From Chlorops oryzae (lineage: Eukaryota; Arthropoda; Insecta; Diptera; Chloropidae), in the NCBI GenBank assembly GCA_020466095.1, contig CM035807.1:65950296-66014295 (forward strand): a stretch of DNA of 64,000 nt, written 5' to 3'. Position 1 is the first letter of the stretch; the number at the start of each line of letters is the position of its first letter. The notes under the pieces are model-generated. The model made no database searches and was not told where the DNA came from. It saw only the letters and a program-made list of their open reading frames with translations. The position numbers were made by a program, and so were the translations under genes. Positions 10,918-23,386 of this stretch are shown here, piece after piece.

Positions 10918-12520
10918 TAGTAATTTTTCTTTTGCTCTTTAGTTCTTTTCCCGATAACAATCGATTAAATTAGGTATGATAGTCATTTTTACTTGTTTCG
11001 ATTTGAAACACGTATTTTCGAAGTGTTTCGGATGTCATAATTTGTATGGCGAAACTTCATATTATGTTATTTTTATTAAAATTTGATATGAAATAGCTGA
11101 TAAACTAGTTTAAAATGTTTGCCTTATACCATTTTCAATATCAAGGGTTCATATATCAGTCAACGTCCAAACAAATGAAGATTTTCGACCTCTGACCTAT
11201 GAATTGTCGTGAAACCTAGATTAACCTAATTTCGTCAGGCAAAAATCAAAAGAGAAGTATATGAAATCGAGGTTTGACCAGTTTAAGGCAAGATTACATG
11301 ATGGAAATATTTCATATAAAATATCTCAAATCAAACCTAGTCAAATTTTGCTTTGATATAATTGTAATACTTTCTTTATTCCACCAGATAAAATATTTTG
11401 CAAAAATTTTTTTGATCAATGTCGGCAACGAAAATCGCACCATTGGCTTCCACTCTCTTAATTAATTCAGCTTCGCATGTTCGTTTTGTCTCGAAATTAT
11501 TTATTGCCATTCGCTCTTTGACGTAAGTACGAATAGGTTAGTATTCCATTAAGGGTGCGATATGATGTTTGGTTGTTTCAAGGTGCCCACTGGAATTAAA
11601 CTACCATGTGGCATTTGTAGGTTGTTTTGCCGTTTGTTATATACTCAAACTTCTAAGCCTGGTCGACTTTAAGATATATGTCTCTCATTCGTTTATCGAA
11701 ATATTTTTATTCTGAATTGCAATTTTTTGTAATTTTTGAAAATAGCTTTTTCTTAGCGGATTTCATGAAGCAGTTTTGATGAAGGAATGATTTTTTCTTA
11801 AAATATAAATTTCAAATTAGTTACTTTTAATTTTTATTGATGATAGAATAAGGGTCATTCCATTATCGCGGGTGAAACATTTACACGCATGTTTTAGTTG
11901 AATGTAATTAAATAAAAAACATTTTTAATATAAATATTCTTCAAAAGGCTACATCTTAATATTTTCATTTTATATTAGTTCACAAGTATTTTAAAATAAT
12001 ACTTTTAAAGTTTGAAGAATGATTCAAATTGCCATCTCGGATGCAACAAATTTGGCCCAACTTTTCTAGATCAGAGACAAAAAACGCATAAATCTGTTTA
12101 TGTGTTATGCCCTAATATTTTGTTAAATGTTTTTTAGGGGACATGCAACCTTTGAGTGGTGAAAGAAGAGTGTTTTTTGGGATTGTTTTTTTTGAAGTCG
12201 TGTGTATTGATTTTTTGAAAATTTTTTTACATTATTTTAATCCATATTTGGACAAAAATTAATTTTTTTTTGTTTAAAATTAGATATTAACCCAGCTACA
12301 GCCAATCTCCGGAAGCTTAAAAAAAATGTTTTTTTTTTTTAAATTATACATTTTGAAAAGGTGTTTTTTTCCCCAAAAAATCGGTTTTAAATTCTAAACA
12401 AAAAAAATTTTTTTTTTTTTTTTTTGAACGGGACTTTTTATTGAATTTTTATTTATAAAAATAAAATAAGTTGTAGAATCTTAATTTTTTACATAATTTC
12501 AAAAGTTTTCGGTTGTAAAT
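10918..12520. other. AT-rich non-coding stretch
   Basis: Long A/T homopolymer runs become dense after 12180. No coding, RNA or bounded repeat feature is supported. Confidence 0.4.
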
Positions 12521-12527
12521 TTCTTGA

Positions 12528-12812
12528 TAAACGTGCCTCGGAGCGGGCTTAAGAACTAATATATAGTTGTTTTACATAAATTTTTTTTGCAGGGACTGCC
12601 TTAGATAAAAATTTTTTTTTATACAAGTAAACGTGCCTTTCGAGCCGGGTTAAGAATATAATAGTTTTTTGTACATAATATTTCCACGGGATCGGGCTTA
12701 AAATAAATTTTTAAAGTAAACGTGCCTTTCGGAGCGGGCCCTTAAAACTCATATATAGTTTTGTTTGTACATAATATTGACGGGATCGGGTTAAATAATA
12801 AATTTTTTATTA
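12528..12812 (+). repeat. Tandem repeat, about three units of 90-100 bp
   Basis: Three diverged units begin at about 12530, 12629 and 12718. Each starts with AACGTGCCT(TTC)GGAGCGGG and continues to TATATAGTTTTTTGTACATAATAT, then CGGGATCGGGTTAAA. The array stops where the poly(A) tail of the jockey copy begins. Confidence 0.75.
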
Positions 12813-12814
12813 AT

Positions 12815-14008
12815 TTTTTTTTTTTTTTTTTATTTGCATTGGCAAAATTTTTTAGTGAAGGAATTTACGAATCTGTTGTGTTCGATTTATTGGCAAGGCT
12901 ATCAGTTGCTTACAGTGTTGGATATTTCTTCGAGCGGGAATGTGAAGAAGTGGGCTAGGCACAGCCATTTTTAGGATATTTAAGTTTTTCTATAATTGCC
13001 TTAAATGCGAAATTTCCATTTTAAACCTGGGTAATTTGCGGTCCTGATGTTTTCGTTTCGGATAAACCAGGAGCACTGAAATTAATCTTAATTTTCGATT
13101 GAGCTCTTTGGTATTAGGTTTAAGTCCCATTACTGATTCCGTAGTCCAAATCGGTTTGATAACACTTACGTATAAAAGCACTTGTATTCAATGTTCAAAA
13201 GAGAGCGTGAGTTAATTAACCAATGAAGCTTAGAGGCTTTTAATTTCATGAGAGTTCGTTTGGCTTTAACGTGTTTGCGCCAAGTAAGACGTTTGTCCAA
13301 ATGGAAACCTAAATAGTTTACATTGTCGGCCTGTGGTACTAAAATATTATTAATAGATACGGGTGGGCAGATTCCCCTTTTAAGTGTGAATGTGACGTGC
13401 TTACATTTTTGCTCATTTACTTTTATACGCCAAAGAGCTAGCCATTTTTCAACTAATTTTAAATGCATTTGAAGGTTCCTAGCAGCTGAAATTGGGCATT
13501 TTTGCCGACTTATAATTGCTGTATCATCAGCAAAAGTAGATATTGTGGTGCTACTGCTTAAGGGAAAGTCTGTGGTGTATAATAAGTATAGGAAGGGGCC
13601 AAGAACACTTCCTTGGGGGACGCCTGCTTTTATTTCAATGTCTTGTGTTATATGATCCTTATATTTTACCCGAAATGATCTATTTTTTAAGTAAGACGCA
13701 AGTGTTTCATGTATATTTGGAGGGAGGAGGCTCTTAATCTTGAGAATGAGGCCTTCGTGCCAAACTCTGTCGAAGGCTTGAGCCACATCAAGAAAAACTG
13801 CGGAGCAATACTCTTTATATTCAAATGCTTTCCTTATTTCGTTTGTTACACGATTCACCTGCTCAATCGTTCCATGATTTTTTCGAAAACCAAATTGATG
13901 AGATGGAATAATATTGCTTCCATTAATGTAAGGAGTCAACTTGGAGAGCAATGCCTTTTCAAATAGCTTTGAGAGGCATGGAAGGAGGCTTATCGGTCGA
14001 TAGGACGA
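12815..14008 (-). mobile_element. 5'-truncated jockey-like LINE, copy B, with poly(A) tail
   Basis: The minus strand carries the RT half of jockey ORF2: RPISLLPCLSKLFEKAL, QFGFRKNHGTIEQVN, AVFLDVAQAFDRVWHEG, GVPQGSVLGPFLYLLYTTD, and the catalytic STFADDTAI. A C-terminal part (KPIWTTESVMGL) follows in a shifted frame near 13180. The 3' end on the minus strand is a poly(A) tail, seen as a T-run at about 12815-12832. The 5' end is truncated inside ORF2 near 14008, as is typical of incomplete reverse transcription. It is clearly related to copy A but diverged, so it is a separate insertion. Confidence 0.85.
13166..14008 (-). pseudogene. Jockey reverse transcriptase fragment
   Basis: A 261-codon open frame (13951-13166), extended upstream in frame to about 14008, contains the finger and palm blocks of a LINE RT, including the FADD catalytic motif. 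The thumb-like region LGFHLDKRLTWRKHVKAKR is also present. Endonuclease and ORF1 are missing. The frame breaks near 13170 before the ORF2 C-terminus, so it is dead. Confidence 0.85.
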
Positions 14009-15070
14009 TACTATTGTAAAATTAAATTTTATTTTTTAAATCCGGAGATTCATGCCCTAGATACGTGTATTTTGAATAACTATTCAAAATTTGGTTACGA
14101 TCGGATAAGCCGTTTGGCGCTATGGTGGCCACCGATTTGAAAAAAGTTTTTGAGAAAAACGCGTTTAAAGTTTTGCAAACGAAAAATGCGGAGGTAAAAA
14201 GTGTGTAACTGTGTCGAATAAAATCCTATATCTTCGTTAATACTGCTCGGATTTTCATAAAATTTTGAGTGTATACTTCTGAAATAACATTCTTTTGAAA
14301 AATGAAAAATCGATTTTAAAGGTTGCATGCATGTCCGCTTAACAAACTACAGTAAATGAAAACTCTAAACAAGAGAAAAATAAACAATGAGTTATTCATT
14401 TTTATATTAATCGCGGGTGCAGCCAGTATTTTTTCCCCGGTTTTGCAGAGGAATTGTACAAGCACATACAAACCATCGCAAAAATGTCTTTTTAAAACAT
14501 CAATTTGGACAGTATGAGTTTCAGGACATGCTTATGGTAATTATTTTGAAGCTTGAAAAGACGTTGATGGAGTTTCATCATTTATAAATTTGTTTTGTTG
14601 CAAAGGAACTGTTGGGCACAAAATTCCTCTGCTTTTAACTTCTGTTGCCACAATTGGAGGACGTTGTGACCAAGCCTTTCAAGTTAAAGATACGGAACCG
14701 TCCCCAAAATTTCAGCCCATCTCTTAAATTGAGGCCCGTCGTATCGAAATGCTACTTTATACTTTATATGCGGTATAAGTAGCTAAGATTTATTTAGAAT
14801 TAAGATTTATATACTTATTGTTAGTTCCTATTTAGAGGAAGATTCAATAAAAAATAGAAAGTTTAAAAAAAATTTTTTTTTTAATTCAGTATCTGAATCA
14901 CTGTAAACATCTAAAACGCTCCATATCTTTTTAAGGGGTAATAAAAATTTTCTCTGATCCGAAACTGAAGGCACAGATATATCAAGATGCGGAGTTTCTT
15001 TTCGTATTTTGAGATTTAAAAGAGGCTCCAAGTCGTCATGACTCCAATCACTTTCTGTATTTGTGGTGCT
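14009..15070. other. Non-coding stretch, possible unknown repeat
   Basis: No protein or RNA was recognised. The phrase GGTTGCATGCATGTCC near 14321 resembles an inverted partner near 12140, but the match is short. Confidence 0.35.
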
Positions 15071-15074
15071 TTTT

Positions 15075-15861
15075 GGCGACTTCAAAACCAATTTGCATTT
15101 AAAACAAGTAAGGGTGTTATAGTCAGGCGAGCCTGACAATAAAATACCCGACACTGACATACATGTTTAAATTATTTTTGAACCATGCCCAAAAATAAGA
15201 GATAAGAATATTCCAGAGGTTTTTAAGGCCATAAGGACCGCCGTATACCGATTTTTGTAAAATTTCTTTATGAAAATTGTCCCTTTGCCACGCCCACTTT
15301 TACAATTTTTTTAATTCGAATCGGAGGCTTTAATATATGCTCAAATTCGAAGTTTCATTGAAATGTTTCGAAAAAGTCCGATTTTGGGGTAGTTTTGGGA
15401 TTTTTGTGACAGACCCTTGTACTGTAGGTACCCTTAATAATGGACCGATCAAGAAAATTTTTGGGAGGGTGTTTGTGGCTACAAATTAAGCATAAGTGCC
15501 ATTTGAAGTCCCATTTTAATTTCGGGTGTAGGACAATTTTCGAAAAACGCCCTTTTCCATTTTTTTGAAATCATATTACTTGCTTTTAAATATGTTCAAA
15601 TTCCAAAGTTCATCAAAATATCTTGAAAAACTTCGATTTTACAGCAGTTTTTCTGATTTTCGTAACAGAACCTAGTACTGTAGGTACGCCTAAAAATGGA
15701 CCGATTATGTCCATTCTCTAACTTGTTCTTACTTATGTTCCCGTGACGGTGATCATTTCTACATATATTTTGTATAGTCTATCTCGACTGGTTCTGGGTA
15801 TTACACACAACCACACAAACGCAATATACCCTCGACACAGAGTGTGTCGGGTATAAAAACA
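15075..15861 (-). repeat. Dispersed repeat, copy 2, with an internal duplication
   Basis: The left part is the inverted counterpart of 9430-9540 (CAGGCTCGCCTGACTATAAC read on the minus strand). The region includes two diverged copies of a unit of about 170 bp (around 15320-15480 and 15560-15720) sharing GTACTGTAGGTAC and ATGGACCGAT. It ends with GTGTCGGGTATAAAAA. Repeats with CCCGACAC near both ends suggest a mobile element of unknown class. Confidence 0.55.
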
Positions 15862-17712
15862 GAATTATCTCACTAATTTTCAGTTTTTCCATCTACCCGC
15901 CTCTTTCTATCTATTTAAAAAAAATACCTCTAAGTATAACCTTTTATTTAAAATAATTAAATTTAAAAAAATTATTAAAATCGAAGGGGCGCTCTTTCAG
16001 ATAATTAGAAAAACGTAAGTGCACATAAATATAATATATGCTCAAATACCATACCCATACTAATACCCAGTACAAACCTGCGAAATATTTTAGAAAATTT
16101 ATGGGAAGAAACGTGCGAAAGGATGTCCCAGTTATTTCCGTATGCATTTTGTATCTTCAGGATTTTACATTCATTCAGCGCTGCTCTGCCAACGACAGGC
16201 AAAACACGTGCAATGTCTACAAAACTTCAATTAAAAACTATTTGTTTTTGACATAAATCTGTAAACAGAATACTTCCGGCGCCGTAAAATTTTTGGGGGA
16301 CAATACTTTAAGATAACAAGGGTTTGAATGCATTATCGTCCCTATTAGTTTACATGGTTGAAGCTTCTTTATAAGATTGAAGAATATCCTTATAATTATG
16401 CACCAAAATATGAATAAATACTTCTTTTGATCGGTTTTCACTAGCTCGCAATGATTGTCTAGAACTTATAAAATATAATATGATATAAAAACCATCAGTT
16501 AAACGAAAAAAAAACATTTTTGCACTTCAAATTGATCACTCAGATAAATTTCCTCCGAAATATACAAAAATCAAATATTTTTCATTAGAAGAAAAAATTG
16601 GATATTTTTTTTGGCTCCCAGACTCTCACACAATTGCTAAAATCATTGTTTTATTTTCACCAAACACACTGAGCGAAATTTCAAGATACAACTCGTTAGT
16701 TTTTATCACAGCGAGTAAAATTGTGTGGCGAGAATCGCTTCTAAGCGATAAATGAAGTGAAAAAATGAAAAACATTTGAGTTTCTCACGGAGATAAAAAA
16801 CTCGCCACTTCCCTTTTTCACATTTTGGAAATCGCACCCAGGTAAAATGATTACTTCTAGGGCTGGTAAAAGAGTTACAGTTTAAACTGCAGTTTTTTTG
16901 AACTGAAGCGAATATTTTATCTAAAGTTTAAAATGAAAGTGTTTTTCAGGGCGCATAATTTGGAGATTTGCTAAACTACAGATTAAGGCCGTTTTTTCAT
17001 TTTTTTTTATCTGTAAGTTATATTATCCTGATGATAGTTTCATACAAATTTGATTATGAAATTTAACTAGCAGATAGAGCTTAAAAGTAGGATGAGAAAA
17101 CTTCCCTTAGCATAATGGGAAGTATTTAGTTTTGATTTCCCAGTATTTTCAAAACATATCTTTTTTCGAGACAGTGACTGCTTTTTTGCATAGAGGGCTA
17201 AGGAAACTATGAAAGGAATATATAAAGGAAGAATTTTGCAGTGTTACCTTTATAGTGGATTCCTCTAGTGGTGAGGGGCGTTCGGGGATGTGGTATGGGA
17301 GCGTTTTTCTCTCTCCCTCGCCATCGAACCAACTTTCTCGCCGCTGATTTGTTCCCTAATATGAAAGGCGACCTGGGTTTTTTAGGCTCTTAGGGGGGAC
17401 TTTAGGGGGAACAAATTTTTAACCTTTTCGACCCTCCTGGGACACTATGGTTCCGAGGCGAATTCAATAAATCGCAAAATTTCAAATTGCTTTTGTGTTT
17501 ACTTTGACACTTTCACTTCTACGATCAGTTGTTTATGTGAACCTATTCAAGCAACGTGTTATTAGCGCATTTTTAATTACAAAAATATAAGTAATTGCGT
17601 AGTTATTGAATTTTTTAGGTAAAGAAGTATTTCTACTATAGTTGTAAGTTAAGAAAACCTCAAAGATCTGTTAGTTCTGAAAGATATTAGAAATATATTG
17701 ATTTTGGGACAT
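15862..17712. other. Non-coding stretch
   Basis: No ORF with recognisable motifs. A segment around 16790-16860 (TTTCACATTTTGGAAATCGCACCC) resembles 51985-52025, suggesting a shared unnamed repeat. A moderately GC-richer patch at 17270-17450 has no recognised function. Confidence 0.35.
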
Positions 17713-17715
17713 ATA

Positions 17716-18000
17716 AGAGGGCGGTTCAATAAGTACCCGTGTTAGAAATGAAGACACAATTTTTTCAAAAAAATTTTTTTTATTTTTCAACATAGTCCCC
17801 TTTTATAAAGTTGCACTTCTCCCAACGTTGCTGCCATTTTTTTAACCCCTCATAAAAATTGGATTCGTCGAACTCTCCAAAATACGTCTCTGTCTCGGCG
17901 ATGACTTCCTCATTTGAGCCAAATTTTTTTCCCGCGAGCCATTTCTTCATGTTAGGAAACAATGAAAAATCGCAGCGAGCCAGGAGTACATGCTGGCTGG
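17716..18000 (-). mobile_element. Mariner relic, C-terminal transposase end plus terminal repeat
   Basis: The minus-strand frame reads DFSLFPNMKKWLAGKKFGS and then SNFYEGLKKWQQRWEKC with the final GDYVEK, the conserved C-terminus of mariner transposases following the third catalytic Asp region. Downstream is a terminal-repeat-like GGGCGGTTCAATAAGTACCC at about 17718. The rest of the transposase is missing to the right of about 18000. It belongs to a different mariner subfamily from the element at 61734. Confidence 0.75.
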
Positions 18001-18507
18001 CTGAAATGGATCAAACGCGCATGATTATTTCATTTGCAAATAGAGTATATGCTGCTAACATGAATGAAAATATCATTTGGAAAAAAGTATATGGTGCCAA
18101 ACACGAATGAGAATTACTTTTGAAAAATAGTATACGCCGCGGGGATCTGAGAGGAGAAGAAAAAGAATATTTAAATTAATTGGCGGATGTGGCCATATTA
18201 CGTCACTTCGTGATTGTGACACATTATCGCCTTGGGAAAGACTTAAGAGTTTCAATTTATGAAACATCTTAAGTACAAAAACAATATAAAACTTTTGAGA
18301 ATTGTAGCACACAGATTGAAAAACATCTTGTCATGAAAATGTCAAAAATATCATTCGAAAAAGCACCAATTGCCCTCTTTACATATGAATGCTTCATATG
18401 TATGCTTCTTCTGTATTTATGATTTTTTCATGCATGCGATAATGTCCGTCTGGGTATATGTATGTATATCCGTTATTTTTCTCTTTAAATTCTAAAAAAT
18501 TTTTATG
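18001..18507. other. Short imperfect tandem repeat and non-coding DNA left of the LINE nest
   Basis: Around 18030-18140, a phrase of about 53 bp (AGTATATGCTGC / AGTATATGGTGCC / AGTATACGCCGC) recurs three times with divergence. The remainder shows nothing recognisable. Confidence 0.4.
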
Positions 18508-18523
18508 AAAAAGCATTATTTCA
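18508..18523 (+). repeat. Left target-site duplication of the nested LINE
   Basis: AAAAAGCATTATTTCA here is identical to 45158-45173. The right copy follows the LINE poly(A) run, so the two define a single insertion separated today by 26.6 kb of nested elements. Confidence 0.9.
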
Positions 18524-18750
18524 CTTCGTAGCTGGTCGTGAAACGACGGCAGTGACTTAAAGTAAATATAAAACAAATTATAACTGTGCTTAAATTAAAA
18601 TCAAGCGGTATATAAGGATAATCTAAGGTAATCTGCCTCAATTTACTTTATAATTTTATTGGGTTATTGTAGAAAGTGCCGAAAGTTAAATCAGCAAAAT
18701 TGTTCGACGCCATTAAGGCGTACGACAAAAAAGATCTACGCAGCATGTCA

Positions 18751-19425
18751 CAAGATGGCGTTTGAAATGAAAAGTTCTAGGAAAAAGAAAAAAAGAATAA
18801 CGTGGTTTCCTCTGATGATACCAGTAATAAAAAACTTAAAGTTATTGATAGCCTACAGGCTTGTAGTGCATTAAATACGAATAATACAAGGTCGTGTGAT
18901 TCTGAGTCTCAAAATGAAGTCAATGCTACATTTGTTAATTCCAAAGACTCCACTGCAAATGAAGCTGTGAAGATAACTAGTGACACAGTTAATCCTAGTC
19001 CAAATCTTAGTCCTAACATGGTTAATAATATCATAGGTGTAAACGCTACTGTTATAAACAGTACTAGCAATTTGTTGTTATACCCAAAATCTTTCGTTGG
19101 CAAGCCCTTTGTGCTAGTTGACACCTCCAAAAACGCTGATTTAAAAGATACCAAAATGCGTAATGGTCTCCATTTTGCAAAACTCATTCAAGAATGTCAA
19201 GTCGATGATATGAAAGAAATTATTGTTGTTGGAAATAATCTTGTAAAAGTCCTTTTCGACAACCCTGGCGCTGCTAACAACTGTGTCAGGAATGACAAGG
19301 TAAAAGATGGGATTTAGTCCCTTCATCCCAAGATGTGATCTTCAATCCTATGGTGTAGTCAGAAATGTCCCCCTATGGATGAAAGAAGAAGATATTCTTC
19401 AAAATGTAAAATCGGAAATTAAGGT
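18751..19425 (+). pseudogene. LINE ORF1, N-terminal part
   Basis: A candidate start is ATG 18751 (MAFEMKSSRKKKKR), with a frame slip in the adjacent A-run near 18795. The open frame then runs SSDDTSNKKLKVIDSLQ onward to 19317. It is a Ser/Asn/Thr-rich, low-complexity N-terminus followed by a more conserved segment (LLLYPKSFVGKPFVLVDTS, LHFAKLIQECQVDDMKEI) of the kind found before the zinc knuckles in I-type ORF1 proteins. Another break near 19310 leads to PFIPRCDLQSYGVVRNVP. It is cut off at 19425 by BEL/Pao element 1 and continues at 28247. Confidence 0.65.
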
Positions 19426-19983
19426 TGTTCATATCTACATAAAAATATATATATTCACATATAATATTTGTAGCTTTAAGTCTTTGTACTCAGCTTACGT
19501 AAACAAAAGAAAAAAGCAAAACTGAATGTCGATCATTAGCTTTGAATTATGCTGACAGTACAAAATTTCATATTTCTTTCTTTTTGTCATAGCTCAAATT
19601 TCACCAAAATCAAATATATGAAAGTATTAATAAGCATTTTCCAATCAATAAATTTCAAATTCCAATTGTGCCAAATTAGCTTAATATTTGTATAAAAACA
19701 ATGTAATATGAAAATAAATTCACTCTTTCAATAGCAATCAATCTGTGAACATTTATTGAAAAGAGACTGACTCGGTTAAAGTGCCGATTGTCAAACAAAC
19801 AACAAAATATCGGCAATTCAGTTTAAGTGCTGTTATTGCCATTCATCAAGCAGCGCAAAGAAGCGTTCTGCTAAACATATATGCGATTCAGTTTAAGTGC
19901 TGTTATCGCTATTCCTAAAGCAATTAAGTTTATGTGCTGTTATTGCTATTCTTCAAGCAGTGCAAAGGAGCATTTGCTAAACA
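19426..19983 (+). repeat. 5' LTR of BEL/Pao element 1
   Basis: 558 bp, TG...CA bounded. The 3' part contains three imperfect direct units built on ATTCAGTTTAAGTGCTGTTAT (starting about 19817, 19884 and 19923). An AATAAA-type signal occurs around 19711. Confidence 0.9.
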
Positions 19984-19986
19984 TAT

Positions 19987-19996
19987 TGGTGACCCC
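19987..19996 (+). promoter_or_regulatory. Primer-binding site of BEL/Pao element 1
   Basis: TGGTGACCCC begins 3 bp after the 5' LTR, the expected place for the tRNA primer to start minus-strand DNA synthesis. TGG is the complement of a tRNA CCA end. The specific tRNA was not determined. Confidence 0.7.
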
Positions 19997-20152
19997 AAGT
20001 CTTGTATTTGGCACGAGACTTCATCGCAACACGCAAATTGTAATTCCGGAGGAGGAGGAACCAACCCTTGGAAAGGAACATCAGCTATCTTACTCAAGTC
20101 GACGTGGACTAGAGGAAACCATTGAATTCAACTTGCACAGTTCGAAACAACG

Positions 20153-21235
20153 CAATGGATGCGTTTAATCAACTTATAGAAAAACAAAAGGAAACCGGTA
20201 CTAACAATTATCAGAAACTTCAATAAAGATTCAGCCGGAAGAAAAGATACCAATTACTTCAGGGAACGCCTAAGACGGTTAGACGAAGAATGGTCTAAAT
20301 TCGAAACAAAAGACAACCAAATACGATTGTTGGAAAATCTACCGTTAAACCACGAATACTTCACCAGAGATTACTACAGCTCAATACTAAACATAGTGCA
20401 GCAATATACAGAAGTATTCAAGGCAGCCATCCAGAAAGAAACACTAATGGAGAGTGACGGGAAAGCTCAGCAACAAAACTCAACAAAGCAACAGGACCAA
20501 GCAGTGGGTGAAGTTCAACAAGTAGTTCCCGGTGAAATTATTAAGCTTCTCCGCAGACAAAAAGTAATAATGTCATCGCTAACACGTTTACTGAAAGAAA
20601 ATTTTTCAAAGGAAGACATCCTAATCACCAAAAAATTATGGGAAAACGTTGAAAATATTCATTTTTAATTATACGAAATGTATGATGACCCAGCCACACA
20701 AGGTTACAACACAGATGAGTTTTTATGGTTAGAAAATATGGTGAGAAACATGTTCAAAACTGTTAACATCGGCTCAGCAGTACAAGAAAGCTCAAAAGAA
20801 GTAAGGTCTAAGGAATCAATTCCAATGCCAAAACTCACGATCCCGAAATTTGATGGTAACCACATCAAATGGCAAGAATTTCATGATTTATTCACCTCAC
20901 TGATAGTGCTCCAACCAATGCCAAAGGTTCAGAAGATTTGGTACCTCAAAACACACTTGGTGGGGGAGGCTTCGAATCTAATAAAGCACTTTGCGGCCAC
21001 TGGAGAAAACTTTGATGCAGCATGGACAATGGTGGTAGATCGATACAACAACAAAAAAATACTTGTTGGAAAACTAATTCAAGAATTGGTCGACACCCCA
21101 ACAAAGGCATCCAGCGACCATTTTAAGGAGCTACATGACAGAACACAAGAATGTCTATTAGCACTTAAAAATCTGAAGATCGACACCTCAACCTGGGACC
21201 CATTACTACTACATGTGCTATTAAAAAAAAAATAA
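20153..21235 (+). pseudogene. BEL/Pao element 1 gag (capsid region)
   Basis: A Gag-like region starts at ATG 20153 (MDAFNQLIEKQKETGTN). Breaks near 20225, a stop at 20666-20668, and another near 21235 interrupt it. The second part (20678-21235) has the conserved BEL/Pao capsid pattern: LTIPKFDGNHIKWQEFHDLF, then KIWYLKTHLVGEASNLIKHF, AAWTMVVDRYNNKKILVGKL, and HFKELHDRTQECLLALKNL. Gag forms the virus-like particle. The long A-run at 21224-21234 is where the frame is lost before the zinc-finger/pol ORF. Confidence 0.8.
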
Positions 21236-21337
21236 GATCACGCAACACGCCTTCGATATGAGCAATGTCTTTCAAATCCAAGAGAAGTTCCAACAATAGA
21301 AGATTTCTTACAATTTCTGGAAAGGCATTTCCAATCA

Positions 21338-23386
21338 TTGGAAGCAATAGGTGAAAAAGACAGATCAGGAAATTCAAAGGCAAAGGTTTGCACATCCGTG
21401 ACTTCAGTTGATAGTTCGTGTGCAGTTTGTAAAAATGGGAAGCATCCATTGTTTTCATGCAAAACATTTTTGCAGTTAACACCACCAGAACGACTGCAGT
21501 TTGTTCAGAAGAATAAACTATGCTGCAACTGCATGAAAGCTGGACACCGCACAAAAAGCTGCACTTCAAGAAGTTGCATGAAATGCAACAAAAAACACAA
21601 CACGCTGCTTCATCTGGAAAATGCAGCACAGAACACGAATAAATCAGGAACGGAATCAAGCAGGCCGGAAAAACAGACAGAAATCAATTCATCAGCTGTC
21701 GTGGAAGCAACACAAAATGCTAGAGAAGCAACGTCACTGACCACATCAAAACATTCTGCAGCAAACAATTACGTTTTTCTCAGCACTGCAATGATAATCG
21801 TTCGAGCTAAAGGCGCTGAAGTCAAATGTCGAGCAATACTCGACTCTGGCTCACAACTCAATTTTATCACAGAACGGCTGATCAAACGTCTTGGGATTAC
21901 TGCACAACCCACTTCAATATCAATCAACGGAATTGGGTCAAGTAATGCAAAGGTTCAGCACAGAGTTAATGTGGCAATCCATTCTAGAATCAACAAGTTC
22001 AATACAAGGCTAGAAGCTGCAGTATTGCCACACATAATCTCACCGCAACCATCACAACCTTTGGCCATCAAAGATTGGCCGATCCCCAAAAACATCGAAT
22101 TGGCAGATCCAGCATTTAATAGCCCTGATAAAATTGATGTTTTATCAGGTGCCGAATTTTATCATCAACTCTTGTCAATTGGTCAGATCAAATTAGCACA
22201 CGGCCTTCCAACTCTACAAAATGCGGTATTCGGATGGATCATAGGAGGAAAAGTGGAAAACGCGCGCTTATCAACAACAACGTGCGGCATATGTATCGAT
22301 GAAAACATCAGTTTAGAAGACGCCATTGCCAGACTATGGGAATTAGAAGATGTGACAGCCACCCAAAAACCTCTTTCAATTCCAGAAAAACAATGTGAAT
22401 CGCACTTTGCTCACAACCATACGGTGAATGAAGATGGGAGGTACGTTGTTAGACTGCCATTTTGTGAAAACCCTGATGCACTAGGCGAATCTCATGGAAT
22501 AGCCTTCAACCGTTTTCTATCTCTGGAGCGCCGACTGATGAAAAATCCCAAAATCAAAAGCCAGTACGTCAGTTTCATGGAAGAATACGAAGCATTGGGA
22601 CACATGACTCAAATCGACGTCACCTCACTAACTGATCCGAAATATTTCATCCCTCATCACTGCATCCTGAGACCAGAAAGCCTGACAACAAAGTTGCTAG
22701 TGGTATTCGACGCTTCAGCCAAAACTACGACGGGCCTGTCGCTGAATGACTTAATGCACATTGGGCCCACGGTGCAAAGCGAGCTGTTCTCCATCTTACT
22801 CCGTTTTTGTATGCCTCGTTTCGTTTTCACCACAGATGTAAAAAAAATGTATTGGCAGATGCTGATACACCCTGAAGATAGAAAATTCCAACTAATCATC
22901 TGGAGAAACTACCCCGACCAGCCAATAAAATACTACCAGCTGAATACGATCACGTATGGAACCAGAGCAGCACCTTATCTAGCAACAAAATGTTTAGAAA
23001 AAATAGCCAAGGAGCACATGACGCAGTATCCTTATGGAGCTCAATTTCTTCTTAACAATTTTTACGTGGATGATGGGATCGGAGGAGCAGACAGTTTGAA
23101 CACAGCACTCACGATTCAACGAGAGCTACAACATATTTTAAATAAACATGGTCTTAGTCTTAAGCTTCAAAAATGGAGGGCAAATCATGAACAATTATTG
23201 CGAAACGTAGCAACAGAGGAAGACGAAGTTAATATTGATTTTACCAACAGCAAGGGTGAAACAACTAAAACATTGGGCTTAACATGGATGCCTGGGTGCG
23301 ACAAATTCTGTGTCAAGGGTAATCTTACAGACACCAACCACATTACCAAGAGAACAGTAAGCTCAAATTTTGGCGAGATTGTTTGA
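21338..23386 (+). pseudogene. BEL/Pao element 1 zinc finger, aspartic protease and reverse transcriptase
   Basis: A 682-codon open frame. Residues about 30-100 hold the Gag-type fingers (CAVCKNGKHPLFSCKTF, CCNCMKAGHRTKSC, CMKCNKKHNTLLH). The retropepsin-like region follows with the active-site motif AILDSGSQLNFITERL (about residue 168). The reverse transcriptase has VVFDASAKTTTGLSLND, TTDVKKMYWQML, and the catalytic FYVDDGIGGADS (about residue 570). The frame closes at 23386 while RNase H continues in an overlapping frame from 23370, so a small indel separates RT from RNase H. Confidence 0.9.

Noticed and set aside
12761..12958. 65-codon plus-strand frame ending RECEEVG
   Set aside because: Antisense of the jockey 3' region and its poly(A) tail.
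14009..14040. Target duplication for jockey copy B (AAATTTTTTATT-like on both sides)
   Set aside because: Both flanks are simple A/T strings; the match is not distinguishable from chance.
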